33,674 nt of DNA from NCBI GenBank assembly GCA_025463425.1, contig JAOBWQ010000659.1:1-33674 (forward strand), written 5' to 3'. The notes beneath the pieces are model-generated. The model made no database searches and was not told the DNA's origin. It worked only from the letters and a program-made list of their open reading frames with translations. The number at the start of each line of letters is the position of its first letter. Position 1 is the stretch's first letter. Of the stretch, positions 1 to 9,134 are shown piece by piece. The position numbers and the translations under genes are program-made. This DNA is from Ilumatobacteraceae bacterium. GTDB taxonomy: Bacteria > Actinomycetota > Acidimicrobiia > Acidimicrobiales > Ilumatobacteraceae.

Positions 1-215
1 ACGACGGTGGCGGCATCGCCGAGCCACTCGTCGACGACGGCGAAGAGCAGCTCCTCCTTGCTGGCGAAGTGCCCGTAGAGGGCGCCGACGGTGCGGCCGG
101 CGCGGCCTGCGATCGCGTCGACGGACGCACCCGCGATGCCGTGCTCCGCGAACAGGTCGGCGGCGGCAGTCAGCAGGAGGGCCCTGGTCTCTGCCTTCCG
201 ATCGTGCTGACGCAT
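1..215 (-). CDS. TetR/AcrR family transcriptional regulator, N-terminal part (truncated by window start)
   Basis: Reverse-strand translation reads MRQHDRKAETRALLLTAAADLFAEHGIAGASVDAIAGRAGRTVGALYGHFASKEELLFAVVDEWLGDAATV, a typical TetR N-terminal HTH. Confidence 0.85.
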   Translation of the reverse strand, partial: MRQHDRKAETRALLLTAAADLFAEHGIAGASVDAIAGRAGRTVGALYGHFASKEELLFAVVDEWLGDAATV

Positions 216-222
216 GACAAGA

Positions 223-244
223 AGATAGCGAGCGCTCGCTATCT
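223..244. promoter_or_regulatory. Perfect 22-bp palindrome, candidate TetR operator
   Basis: AGATAGCGAGC|GCTCGCTATCT is exactly self-complementary and lies between two divergent TetR genes, 7 bp upstream of the start codon of the left one. Confidence 0.75.
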
Positions 245-296
245 GGTCAAGGCGCCCTTGCCCGTCGGCTCGCCGGGGTCACATAGGTTTGCGGGA

Positions 297-926
297 ATGC
301 CGAAAGTCGTCGACCACGCCGTCCGCCGGGCCGAGGTGCTGGAGGCGACGTGGCGCGTGATCGTGCGGGCCGGTCTGGAGGGCACGACCATCCGCGAGAT
401 CGCCCGCGAGGCGAACTGCTCGACCGGTGTGCTGGCCCACTACTTCAAGGACAAGGACGAGATCCTCCGCCTCGCCCTCGACTATGCGCACGAGCAGGTG
501 CGCGGTCGCGTCGCGGCGCTGCGTGAGCGGATGGGTGGTGTGCAGCTGTTGCGGGCCGTCCTGGCCGAGGCCCTCCCGGTCGACGGTCTCCGTCACGTGG
601 AGATGACCCTGGAGATCAGCTTCTGGGCGCGAGCCGTGGCGCAGACCGCCCTGCGCCCGTCGCAGAACGCCGACTTCGACCGTTGGCACGGACGGCTGCG
701 CGAGTTGATCCAGCTGGCCATCGATGCCGAGGAACTGCCCGCCGCGCTCGACGCCGATGAGGCGGCGACGATCATGGTCTGCTTCACGGACGGCCTCGGC
801 ACCGACGCAGTCCTGTACCCCGGAAGGTTCAGCCCGACTCGCGTCGACGCCCTGCTGGACCACCAGTTGGTCATGCTCGGGGCCGATCCGGCGCGCCTGC
901 ACGGTGCCGCCACTTCGACGCCATGA
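297..926 (+). CDS. TetR/AcrR family transcriptional regulator (BetI-like)
   Basis: MPKVVDHAVRRAEVLEATWRVIVRAGLEGTTIREIAREANCSTGVLAHYFKDKDEILRLAL: TetR HTH. ATG at 297, in frame with the longer ORF that begins at 69. Confidence 0.85.
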   Translation: MPKVVDHAVRRAEVLEATWRVIVRAGLEGTTIREIAREANCSTGVLAHYFKDKDEILRLALDYAHEQVRGRVAALRERMGGVQLLRAVLAEALPVDGLRHVEMTLEISFWARAVAQTALRPSQNADFDRWHGRLRELIQLAIDAEELPAALDADEAATIMVCFTDGLGTDAVLYPGRFSPTRVDALLDHQLVMLGADPARLHGAATSTP

Positions 927-1975
927 AGGTCCGCGTCGGAGTCGTCGGGTTGGGTCGGGTGTCGTCGCTGCACCTCGCCGCCTACGCGGCGATGCCGCAC
1001 GACGTGACCGTCGCTGCGGTGAGCGACGCCGATCCCGCTCGCGCCGCATCGGTGGCAGACGCCTACGGGGCTCACGCCGTTCGATTCGACGAGATGCTGG
1101 CCGACCCATCGATCGACGCGATCGAGATCCTCGTCCCGTCGCCGTCGCAGCCGGAGATGGCCCTCGCAGCCATTCGCTCCGGCAAGCACGTCACCGTCCA
1201 GAAGCCGCTCGCGGGCGATCTCGCCACGGCCGAGGCACTCGTCGTCGCGGCCGAGGCCTCCTCGCGCAAGTTCCGGGTGTTCGAGAACACGCTCAATGCG
1301 CCGTCGTGGCTGCTGGCCGAGCAGTTGATCCACGACGGGACCATCGGCCGGCCGCTGTCGATCTCGATGCGGTGGACGAACTCGCTGCTGCCGCGCGGCT
1401 GGGACGTGCCCGCTGACGCGTGGGCGTGGCGCCACCGCGGCGCGTGGGCCGAGCAGTTCGCCGCGCCTGCGCTGTTCGACGACAGCGCACACATGCTCTC
1501 GCCCGCGATCGCCCTGTTCGGCGAGGTCGGCGATGTCGTCGCGCTGACCGGACGCCAACGGGTCGGCGAGCACGTGACCGGCTTTCCCTACGCGATCGCC
1601 TGGCACCACGTCGATGGAGGGCAGGCAACCGTCGACGGCACGCTCTGCGAGGACCTGGAGGTGCTCACCGAGCAGTACGCCAGCGACACCAGCCTGTCGA
1701 TCACCGGCAGCGCCGGCGTGCTGTGGATCAACACCGGCGAAGGCCGCGTCGCCGAGCGCCCGACGGTGGAGGTGGCGTCGGGCGGCGTGCTGCGCGCCTT
1801 CGACGTGGACCACCGGTGGAGCACGGCATGGCACGTCGCCCAGCAGGAGTGGATCGCAGCGATCCGCGACGACAGCCCGTTCCGATGGACCGGCCGGCAA
1901 GCGCTCGCCGTCCTTCGCGGCAGCCTGAAGATCGACGCTGCGGTGCGCGCCGCACAGCTCCGGCGCGCGACGTGA
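923..1975 (+). CDS. Gfo/Idh/MocA family oxidoreductase
   Basis: N-terminal Rossmann VGVVGLGRVSSLHLAAYAAM, and GKHVTVQKPLAGDLATAEALV, the EKP-like motif of the family. Start overlaps the previous stop (ATGA). Confidence 0.85.
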   Translation: MKVRVGVVGLGRVSSLHLAAYAAMPHDVTVAAVSDADPARAASVADAYGAHAVRFDEMLADPSIDAIEILVPSPSQPEMALAAIRSGKHVTVQKPLAGDLATAEALVVAAEASSRKFRVFENTLNAPSWLLAEQLIHDGTIGRPLSISMRWTNSLLPRGWDVPADAWAWRHRGAWAEQFAAPALFDDSAHMLSPAIALFGEVGDVVALTGRQRVGEHVTGFPYAIAWHHVDGGQATVDGTLCEDLEVLTEQYASDTSLSITGSAGVLWINTGEGRVAERPTVEVASGGVLRAFDVDHRWSTAWHVAQQEWIAAIRDDSPFRWTGRQALAVLRGSLKIDAAVRAAQLRRAT

Positions 1976-2027
1976 ATCTATTTCGGACGCCCGATATCAC
2001 TCGCTGAACGTGGTACGTTCGCGGGTC

Positions 2028-2534
2028 GTGCGCACACGATCCGCTCTCCGTCCGGTTGCCGTCATCCTGGCCGTCGCCGTTGGTGGCATCGGAGCCACCG
2101 CCTGCGGCAGCGACGCCAAGACCCCTCCCACCACCGCTGCGGTGGTCGCCGCGGCTGCCACGGAGGCCGCCGCACCTTCCGCCTCCACCGCAGCCTCCAC
2201 CGCGGCCGCGACCGGCAACGCCGGGGCGGGCGGCACAGGCACGACGGGCATCGACGCCTGTGGCCAGCCGACGCCGGACGACGTCGCCACGACGTTCGTG
2301 TCGTCGATCGCATTTGCCGGGGCCGACACCTACGACCAGTGCTTCGTCGGCGACGCCGTGAGCGCCGACCAGATCCAGGAGATCGTCGACAAGAAGTTCT
2401 CCGCGCTGGAGGTCGTGCCCGACTCGAGCAACGACACGTACACCTTCACCGCGCCGGACGGCACGAAGATGGTGATCGCAGTCGCCAAGGAATCGAACGG
2501 CAAGTTCTACGTGTCGTCCGTGACCTTCCCGTGA
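2028..2534 (+). CDS. Putative secreted lipoprotein, Ala/Thr-rich linker
   Basis: Hydrophobic leader followed by lipobox-like IGATACGS, then a low-complexity A/T-rich region. Start may be GTG 2028 or GTG 2010. Confidence 0.6.
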   Translation: MRTRSALRPVAVILAVAVGGIGATACGSDAKTPPTTAAVVAAAATEAAAPSASTAASTAAATGNAGAGGTGTTGIDACGQPTPDDVATTFVSSIAFAGADTYDQCFVGDAVSADQIQEIVDKKFSALEVVPDSSNDTYTFTAPDGTKMVIAVAKESNGKFYVSSVTFP

Positions 2535-2625
2535 TCATTCGGTGACACGCCGCTCTGGCGTGGATCGTCGCTGGCGCGCGACGGTCACGATCACCCAGTC
2601 CGCCGCCGACAGCTGATCGCTCGGT

Positions 2626-3489
2626 CTACCCCCGAGACTCCTCGCGAACGGGTTCGAGGATCGGCTCGCTCGCCGGGTGCAGGGTGAGCAGGAGGATGGC
2701 GATCACGGTCACCATGAACCCGGCGATCGTCAGCGGGATGTATCCGTCCTTGGCCCGGTCGCCGAGCACCACGAGACCGATGGCCGACGGAACCACGGTC
2801 AGCACCGCCTGCTGACAGGCCAGCGCGACGGAGGCCGGTCCGCGCTGCAACGATCCGGCGAACGTGATCACGCCGATGACCGCGAAGATCAGGATCGACC
2901 ACGCCACGGGATCGACGAAGATGTGCAGGCGGTGATGGGGGTGCAGGTGCACGGCACGCGCGCACAATGCCATGCCACCGTCGGCGAGGCCGGACACCGC
3001 GCCGAGCGCGGCGCTTCCACGCCGACCGATCGACTTCGATGCGACGACGGCCGACACCGCCGTGACGACGACGCCGAGGACGATGCCCACCTGGAACCAC
3101 CCGCTGATGTGGTGCGGCCGGCCCGGCGCAGCCGACACGGCGAGTGCGGTGAGCCCGGCGGCGAGCGCGACGAGGAGCACCGAGTCGCGCCGCTGCGGTG
3201 GATGACGCGTTCGCATCCACGTGAGGAGCACGACGACGCCGACGCTGCCGGCAGCGATCGCCTGCACCGCGAACAGCGGCAACCGGCGCAGTGCGATCAA
3301 CGACGCCACCCACGCGAGCACGCTCAGGGCCATGCCGATCACGTACACCGGGCTGAACGTCGCCTTGACCGCCGCCCGCTTGCCGCTGGCACCGGTGACG
3401 GGCACCGCCTTCGCCGCGTGATCTTCCAGGACCGCGCTCACGCCATACAGCACGGCCGTTGCGAACGCGGCGACATAGGCGAACTCCAT
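2626..3489 (-). CDS. EamA/DMT-type multi-pass membrane transporter-like protein
   Basis: MEFAYVAAFATAVLYGVSAVLEDHAAKAV... followed by many hydrophobic segments and LVVLGDRAKDGYIPLTIAGFMVTVIAILLLTL. The start within ORF 2626..3708 is uncertain. Confidence 0.65.
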   Translation of the reverse strand: MEFAYVAAFATAVLYGVSAVLEDHAAKAVPVTGASGKRAAVKATFSPVYVIGMALSVLAWVASLIALRRLPLFAVQAIAAGSVGVVVLLTWMRTRHPPQRRDSVLLVALAAGLTALAVSAAPGRPHHISGWFQVGIVLGVVVTAVSAVVASKSIGRRGSAALGAVSGLADGGMALCARAVHLHPHHRLHIFVDPVAWSILIFAVIGVITFAGSLQRGPASVALACQQAVLTVVPSAIGLVVLGDRAKDGYIPLTIAGFMVTVIAILLLTLHPASEPILEPVREESRG

Positions 3490-3602
3490 CTGCACATGGT
3501 GCACCGCTGACACCCCGTTCAAAACCTCGCGGTCGACCATCAGCCGACGCACGGCCGGCGGCGCGGGTTTGCACGGCCTCCGCACGGGGAACGCGCGCTG
3601 CC

Positions 3603-5048
3603 ATGCAAGGCGGAACCAGGCGAAGTCCGACCGATCGGCCCGAGGCGCTGCCCCCTCCGCTGGGCCCGCCTCTGGCGCCGCCGGTGAGCGCCACCACCGA
3701 TTGGCCACCGAGGCCTGCGCGGTCGCCCCTGCTGATCCCGGCCGCGATCATCGCCGTGGTCCTCCTCACGGCAGGCATCGTGTTCGCGGCCACGCGTGAC
3801 GGTGGCGACTCGAGCTCGGCCTCTTCGGGCACGCTCGTGCGCTACGACGTGAACGCCGACAAGGTCGAGCTGCTCGACGGCGCCGGCAAGGTGACCAAGA
3901 CCTTCGACGGTCCGGGTGACGACAACGCCACGATGTTCATGGGACCGAAGGGCACCGTGCTCTTCGACGGCGACAAGCGGTTCGGCGTGATGGACCTCGC
4001 CGGTGGCAGCATCACGTCGTACGACATCCCCGACGGATACGTGTTGGCCAGTCGGCCGGCCGTCGACTCCACCCGGCTCACGTTCTTCGACCCGGTCGGC
4101 GGTGACGTGCTCATCATCGACATCGGCTCCTCCAAGCTGGTCAGCGCTCGGGACGTTGTCGACGATGCTGCGGGCGAGTACGTCTCTACCCGCGGCTTTC
4201 CCACCGCACAAGCGTTCACCGATGTGAAGAGCGATCCGCCGCACACCCTGATCGTGCCGAACAACGGCGACGACCCGTGGCTGGTCGACGGCGGCGTGCT
4301 CGACACCGATGGGAACCGGTCCCTGGCTGCGACCTTCGGCAGCGCCGACTCCACGGTGAGCATCTTCGATCGCGACAAGCAGGTGGACACCGCGTCGCTC
4401 GACATGGCCGTGATCGGCGGGCTGCTGACCGGAGATCACGCCGCCACGATCGTGAGCGCTGATGGCAAGGTCTCCAGCGTCGACATGAAGGGCGGCATCA
4501 CCAAGGACATCACGGATCTCGAGGTCGAGCCGGGCTTCGCCATCGCGGTGACGCACGACCGCATGTTCGTTGCGGGCCACGACGACACCTCGTACCTGAT
4601 CGACGCAGCGGGGACGACGGTGAGGTCGTTCGATCCCGCACAGGACGGCGACGGCAACGCCGAAGCAGTCAGCTTCGTCGCGAACGGCTACGTGCCGGGT
4701 GCACGGTGCTTCATCACCCAGGCCGGCAGCGGCATCGTTCGGGGCGGCAAGATCGACGTGCGCACCGTCGTCGACGGGAAGTCGGTCGCCCAGCTGTCGA
4801 CCACGGGCGTGCTCGCCGTCACGCCGGACGGATGCACCGCGATCGGTCTGTCCGGAGACTCGGCCGATCTCGTCCTCGACGGCAAGGAGAAGGACCTCGG
4901 CAGGGACGCCACGGTGACGGCGCTGTCACCGGATCTGCGCCAGGCCGTGATCAGCGGCGGCAACGGCTTCCAGCTGGTCGACATCGCCTCTGGCAGGACC
5001 ACCGACCTCGACCGCGGGCTGTACACCTACGCCGTCGTCGCCGACTGA
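3603..5048 (+). CDS. Hypothetical single-pass membrane protein with extracytoplasmic beta-propeller-like domain
   Basis: Pro-rich N-terminus, one TM (LLIPAAIIAVVLLTAGIVFAA), then repeated LLDGAGKVTKTF / VMDLAGGSITSYDIPDG / LVDIASGRTTDLD type segments. Confidence 0.55.
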   Translation: MQGGTRRSPTDRPEALPPPLGPPLAPPVSATTDWPPRPARSPLLIPAAIIAVVLLTAGIVFAATRDGGDSSSASSGTLVRYDVNADKVELLDGAGKVTKTFDGPGDDNATMFMGPKGTVLFDGDKRFGVMDLAGGSITSYDIPDGYVLASRPAVDSTRLTFFDPVGGDVLIIDIGSSKLVSARDVVDDAAGEYVSTRGFPTAQAFTDVKSDPPHTLIVPNNGDDPWLVDGGVLDTDGNRSLAATFGSADSTVSIFDRDKQVDTASLDMAVIGGLLTGDHAATIVSADGKVSSVDMKGGITKDITDLEVEPGFAIAVTHDRMFVAGHDDTSYLIDAAGTTVRSFDPAQDGDGNAEAVSFVANGYVPGARCFITQAGSGIVRGGKIDVRTVVDGKSVAQLSTTGVLAVTPDGCTAIGLSGDSADLVLDGKEKDLGRDATVTALSPDLRQAVISGGNGFQLVDIASGRTTDLDRGLYTYAVVAD

Positions 5049-5157
5049 GGCTTGACACCTCTCATCGCCGGAGCGCTTGCCCGTCGACGAGCTGATCCTC
5101 AGGAAGTTCCCAGGAGTACCTGCGTCAAGGCAGAGGTGGAGCCAGCATCATCACCTC

Positions 5158-6156
5158 ATGAGACATCACACCCATGACATCGAGCCCGACGACGACCGGA
5201 TCGAGGACCACGACCGCGGCCTCACGTTCGATCTGTCCACCTTGATGAACCGGCGCCGGATCCTGCTGGGCGCGGCCGGTGGCGGAGCGCTCGCCTTGCT
5301 GGCCGCGTGCGGCAGCAGCGCGAAGACGTCGTCGACGAGCGCCGTCCCCACGACATCGGCCACCACCGCGGAGACCACTGCCGCGACGAGCGGCTCGACG
5401 ACCGCCTCGTCCGCCCCCAGCGGCGGGATGCCGCCGGGAAGTGGTGGTGCGCCCCCCGGCGGTGGAGCGCCTCCGGGCATGGGCGGTTCGACCGGCTCGG
5501 CCGCCGCGACCACGGATGCCACGACCGGGCTGACCGCCGTGCCGGAGGAGACCGCTGGGCCCTACCCGGGCGACGGCAGCAACGGCGTGCAGCTGCTGAC
5601 CGAGAGCGGCGTCGTGCGCAGCAACATCCGCAACAGCTTCGGATCGTCCACGACCGATGCCGGAGGCGTGCCGACCACCCTGCAGATGACACTGCTCGAC
5701 ACGTCGACCGGCAAGCCCCTCGTCGGCGCGGCGGTCTACGTGTGGCACGTCGATCACCAGGGGCGGTATTCGCTGTACACCCAGGGTGCCACGGACCAGA
5801 ACTACCTCCGCGGCGTGCAGGAGACCGGCTCCGACGGCACGGTCACTTTCCAGAGCTACTACCCGGCGTGCTACGACGGCCGCTGGCCGCACATCCACTA
5901 CGAGGTGTACCCCAGCCTCGACAGCATCACCAGTGCGTCGAACAAGATCGCCACATCGCAGATCGCGATGCCCGACGAGATCAACAAGGTCGTCTACGCA
6001 GAGAGCTCGTACGCAAGCAGCCCGTCGGTCTACGCCACCGTCTCGCTGAGCACTGACATGGTCTTCAGCGATGGCACCACCAACGAGACGCCGACCGTGA
6101 CGGGCAGCGTGGCCGACGGCTACACGATCAAGCTGACCGCGCCGATCAACGCCTGA
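5158..6156 (+). CDS. Secreted intradiol ring-cleavage dioxygenase-like protein (Tat/lipoprotein leader)
   Basis: NRRRILLGAAGGGALALLAACGSS (twin-Arg plus lipobox). Catalytic-domain motifs TAGPYPGDGSNG, VYVWHVDHQGRYSLY, YLRGVQETGSDGTVTFQSYYPACYDGRWPHIHYEVY. Confidence 0.85.
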   Translation: MRHHTHDIEPDDDRIEDHDRGLTFDLSTLMNRRRILLGAAGGGALALLAACGSSAKTSSTSAVPTTSATTAETTAATSGSTTASSAPSGGMPPGSGGAPPGGGAPPGMGGSTGSAAATTDATTGLTAVPEETAGPYPGDGSNGVQLLTESGVVRSNIRNSFGSSTTDAGGVPTTLQMTLLDTSTGKPLVGAAVYVWHVDHQGRYSLYTQGATDQNYLRGVQETGSDGTVTFQSYYPACYDGRWPHIHYEVYPSLDSITSASNKIATSQIAMPDEINKVVYAESSYASSPSVYATVSLSTDMVFSDGTTNETPTVTGSVADGYTIKLTAPINA

Positions 6157-6163
6157 CCGGCCG

Positions 6164-6203
6164 GGGCAGAGGCGCACTGCGTTCTCGCGCTGCGCCTCTG
6201 CCC
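6164..6203 (+). terminator. Hairpin with 13-bp perfect stem, candidate terminator (no U-tract)
   Basis: GGGCAGAGGCGCA (6164-6176) pairs exactly with TGCGCCTCTGCCC (6191-6203), 8 bp after the stop of the dioxygenase gene. Confidence 0.7.
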
Positions 6204-6264
6204 TCGGACGCCCTAAGTTGCGCTGCACCGCGCGCGCTGCGCGCCCGACCGATCGGACGATCCC

Positions 6265-7242
6265 ATGACCCGCCTCGGATATCAGATCCCCAGCTTCACC
6301 TATCCCGACACCGGCCCTGCCGAGCTGTTCGACGTCATCGCCCGCCAGGCCAAGGAGGCCGACACGTCCGGGTTCGACACGGTGTTGGTGATGGACCACT
6401 TCTACCAACTGCCGCATCTCGGCGAGCCGGAGCGCTACATGCTCGAGTGCTACACACTGCTCGCCGCGCTCGCGCGCGAGACCGCCAACGTGCGCCTCAG
6501 CGCGCTGGTCACGGGCAACACCTACCGCAACCCTGCGGTGCTCGCGAAGACGGTCACGACCCTCGACATCATCTCCAACGGCCGGGCCCAACTCGGCATC
6601 GGTGCCGGTTGGTTCGAGCTGGAGCACGATGCCTTCGGCATCGAGTTCGGCACGTTCACCGATCGCTTCGAGAAGCTGGAGGAGGCGCTCCAGATCATCC
6701 TGCCGATGCTGAACGGTGAGAAGGCGACGCTGGCCGGCAAACACTACAACGTCGTCGACGCGATGAACTCGCCGGCGCCCGTGCGACACGTCCCGGTGAT
6801 GATCGGTGGCGGCGGCGAGCGCAAGACCTTCCGGATGGCGGCACAGTATGCCGACGAGGCGAACATCATCGCCGACGCAGCCGACATGCCGCGCAAGCTC
6901 GAGGCGCTCGCTCAGCGCTGCGCCGAGCTCGGCCGTGATCGCAGCACGCTGGTGGTCTCGTGGCAGCGCACCGTCTGCATCGCGCCGACGATGGAAGAGG
7001 CTCGGGCCGATCTCGATGCCTACATCCGGCTCCGCGGCATGGACCCGGACACGCTGTCCGCCGAGTGGCGCGCGATCATCGCCGGCCGGTTCCTCATCGG
7101 TGATCCGGACACCGTCGGCGAGCAGCTCACCAAGGAGCTGGCGCTCGGCATCGACGGCTTCACGATCAACCTGCCTGCCAACGGCCATGTGCCCGGTCGG
7201 GTGACGTTGCTCGGTGAGACCGCCGCCAAGGTCGTCGGCTGA
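6265..7242 (+). CDS. LLM-class (F420-dependent type) oxidoreductase
   Basis: MTRLGYQIPSFTYP..., ARETANVRLSALVTGNTYRNPAVLAKTVTTLDIISNGRAQLGIGAGWFELEHDAFGIEFG: luciferase-like monooxygenase family signature. Confidence 0.9.
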   Translation: MTRLGYQIPSFTYPDTGPAELFDVIARQAKEADTSGFDTVLVMDHFYQLPHLGEPERYMLECYTLLAALARETANVRLSALVTGNTYRNPAVLAKTVTTLDIISNGRAQLGIGAGWFELEHDAFGIEFGTFTDRFEKLEEALQIILPMLNGEKATLAGKHYNVVDAMNSPAPVRHVPVMIGGGGERKTFRMAAQYADEANIIADAADMPRKLEALAQRCAELGRDRSTLVVSWQRTVCIAPTMEEARADLDAYIRLRGMDPDTLSAEWRAIIAGRFLIGDPDTVGEQLTKELALGIDGFTINLPANGHVPGRVTLLGETAAKVVG

Positions 7243-7283
7243 CGGACACGGGCGCGCCGGTCATCGACCACTCAGCCGAACCG

Positions 7284-8009
7284 ATGTCGCCGACCGACCA
7301 GGCGCCCGTCGCGCTGGTGACGGGCGTCGGCAGAACCCGTGGCATCGGCGCGGCCGTTGCGTCCGAGTTGAGCGCGGACGGGTGGCGGGTGGTCACCTGT
7401 GGTTGGCGAGGCTACGACGACCGGATGCCGTGGGGCGCCGACGATGAACAGCTCGCCGACATCGAAGCGGACCTCAGCGATCCGGCCGTGCCGCGCAGGG
7501 TGTTCGACGACGCCGAGAGCATCGCCGGCCCCGTCTCAGCGTTGGTCCTCTGCCACTGCGAGTCGGTCGACTCGGCCATCCTCGACACGACCGTCGAGAG
7601 CTTCGACCGGCACTTCGCGGTGAACGCCCGGGCCACGTGGCTCCTGATCAAGTCCTTCGCCGAGCAGTTCCGCGGCCCGGTCGGCGCCGGCCGCATCGTC
7701 GCCCTCACCAGTGACCACACTGCGCACAACCTTCCGTACGGGGCCAGCAAGGGTGCGATGGATCGCATCGTGCTGGCCGCAGCCGTGGAACTGGCCTCAC
7801 TCGGTGTCACGGCGAACGTGATCAACCCCGGCGCGACCGACACCGGGTGGATGGATGCGGAGACCGAGGCCGCGGTCCGGGCCGGGAACCTGCAGGACCG
7901 GATCGGCACCACGACGGACTGTGCCCGGCTCGTCCGCTTCTTGTGCTCAGCCGACGGGCAGTGGATCAACGGGCAGCTGCTGTCCTCCGACGGCGGCCGT
8001 CGGCACTGA
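7284..8009 (+). CDS. SDR family oxidoreductase
   Basis: VALVTGVGRTRGIGAAVASEL (cofactor motif), YGASKGAMDRIV (YxxxK), INPGATDTGWM, C-terminal INGQLLSSDGGRRH. Confidence 0.9.
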   Translation: MSPTDQAPVALVTGVGRTRGIGAAVASELSADGWRVVTCGWRGYDDRMPWGADDEQLADIEADLSDPAVPRRVFDDAESIAGPVSALVLCHCESVDSAILDTTVESFDRHFAVNARATWLLIKSFAEQFRGPVGAGRIVALTSDHTAHNLPYGASKGAMDRIVLAAAVELASLGVTANVINPGATDTGWMDAETEAAVRAGNLQDRIGTTTDCARLVRFLCSADGQWINGQLLSSDGGRRH

Positions 8010-8063
8010 CCGCACCCACCGGCTCGGGATCCAGGACCACGGGTCCGGTACCACGAATGACGG

Positions 8064-9134
8064 TCAGGCCTGCCCGATGTCGAACGCGTTGCGCGGCAGC
8101 GTCAATGGAAGATCGAGCGAGCTGAGCAGTCCGGGCGCTGCCGCGCAGACGGACGGGATCGCGTTGACGATCCGCATCGTGGTGGCAACCATCCCGTCGA
8201 TGCTTCCGGTCTCCGGGCCACCGACCTTGAGGTCGCAGTGCATCTCGGGATCGCCGTCGATGTCGACCCGATAGGTACCGTCGAACGCGGCGTTCGGCCA
8301 CTCCGGGACGAGGTCCATCGCCATCCGGTTGACGTGCTCGACGACGATCGCGTCGCGGCCGTCGACGACACCGATGGTCTCGAAGCGCACGGCTCCGACG
8401 GTGCCGGCCTCGATCACCCCGCACGCGACCTCGAGCCGGCGAGGCGTGAGAGCGCGGTCGTAGGTCTCGCGGATTCGATCCAACCGTGCACCCATCGCAT
8501 CGGCGATCATCCGTACCGGTGCCGCCCACGTCGCCGACTGCGCGCCGTTGTGCGCCATGATCGGCGTGTGGTCCATCGGGTGGCCGAAGCCGAACACCTC
8601 GCGCATCACGAACTCCACCGGATACGCGTCGTAGCAGAACAGCTCCTGGACCCGCACCGACCGAACGGTCCGCGACATCGTCAGCATCGTCAGCACGAAC
8701 TGGTCAGCGGCGAAGCCGGGTTCGATGCCGGACGCGTAGAGCGAGGCGCCGCCGCGCGCGGCCGCAGCGGCGAGAAGGAGCCGCTTCTCAGCGTCGTACG
8801 CCGGCGGGTACACCAGGGCTGCGGTCGACACGGTCACCACGTTGATCCCTGCCTCGAGGAAGCGGACGTAGTCGGGCACGGCGATCGCATCACCCGCAGG
8901 TCCGCTGGCGGCGTAGCAGATGCAGTCCGGCCGGAGAGCGAGGATCTGGTCGACGTCGGCAGACGCCAGGAGTCCGATCGGCGCACCGCCGACGAGCACC
9001 CCGACATCCGTGCCGACGCGGTGCGCCGAGTGCACCCACACGCCGACGAGATCGAGGTCGGGTCGGTCGATGATCGTCCTGATCGCGATCGCGCCGACGC
9101 CGCCAGTGCCCCACACCGCGACGCGGATGGTCAT
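8064..9134 (-). CDS. NAD(P)-binding dehydrogenase, dihydrodipicolinate reductase-like family
   Basis: MTIRVAVWGTGGVGAIAIRTIIDRPDLDLVGVWVHSAHRVGTDVGVLVG: Rossmann start typical of the DapB-like family. Confidence 0.75.
   Translation of the reverse strand: MTIRVAVWGTGGVGAIAIRTIIDRPDLDLVGVWVHSAHRVGTDVGVLVGGAPIGLLASADVDQILALRPDCICYAASGPAGDAIAVPDYVRFLEAGINVVTVSTAALVYPPAYDAEKRLLLAAAAARGGASLYASGIEPGFAADQFVLTMLTMSRTVRSVRVQELFCYDAYPVEFVMREVFGFGHPMDHTPIMAHNGAQSATWAAPVRMIADAMGARLDRIRETYDRALTPRRLEVACGVIEAGTVGAVRFETIGVVDGRDAIVVEHVNRMAMDLVPEWPNAAFDGTYRVDIDGDPEMHCDLKVGGPETGSIDGMVATTMRIVNAIPSVCAAAPGLLSSLDLPLTLPRNAFDIGQA

Noticed and set aside
593-1900. 435-aa minus-strand ORF
   Set aside because: Antisense to the TetR and Gfo/Idh/MocA genes; His/Arg-rich shadow translation.
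5125-7188. 687-aa minus-strand ORF
   Set aside because: Spans two well-supported plus-strand genes and the intergenic hairpin; composition is shadow-like.
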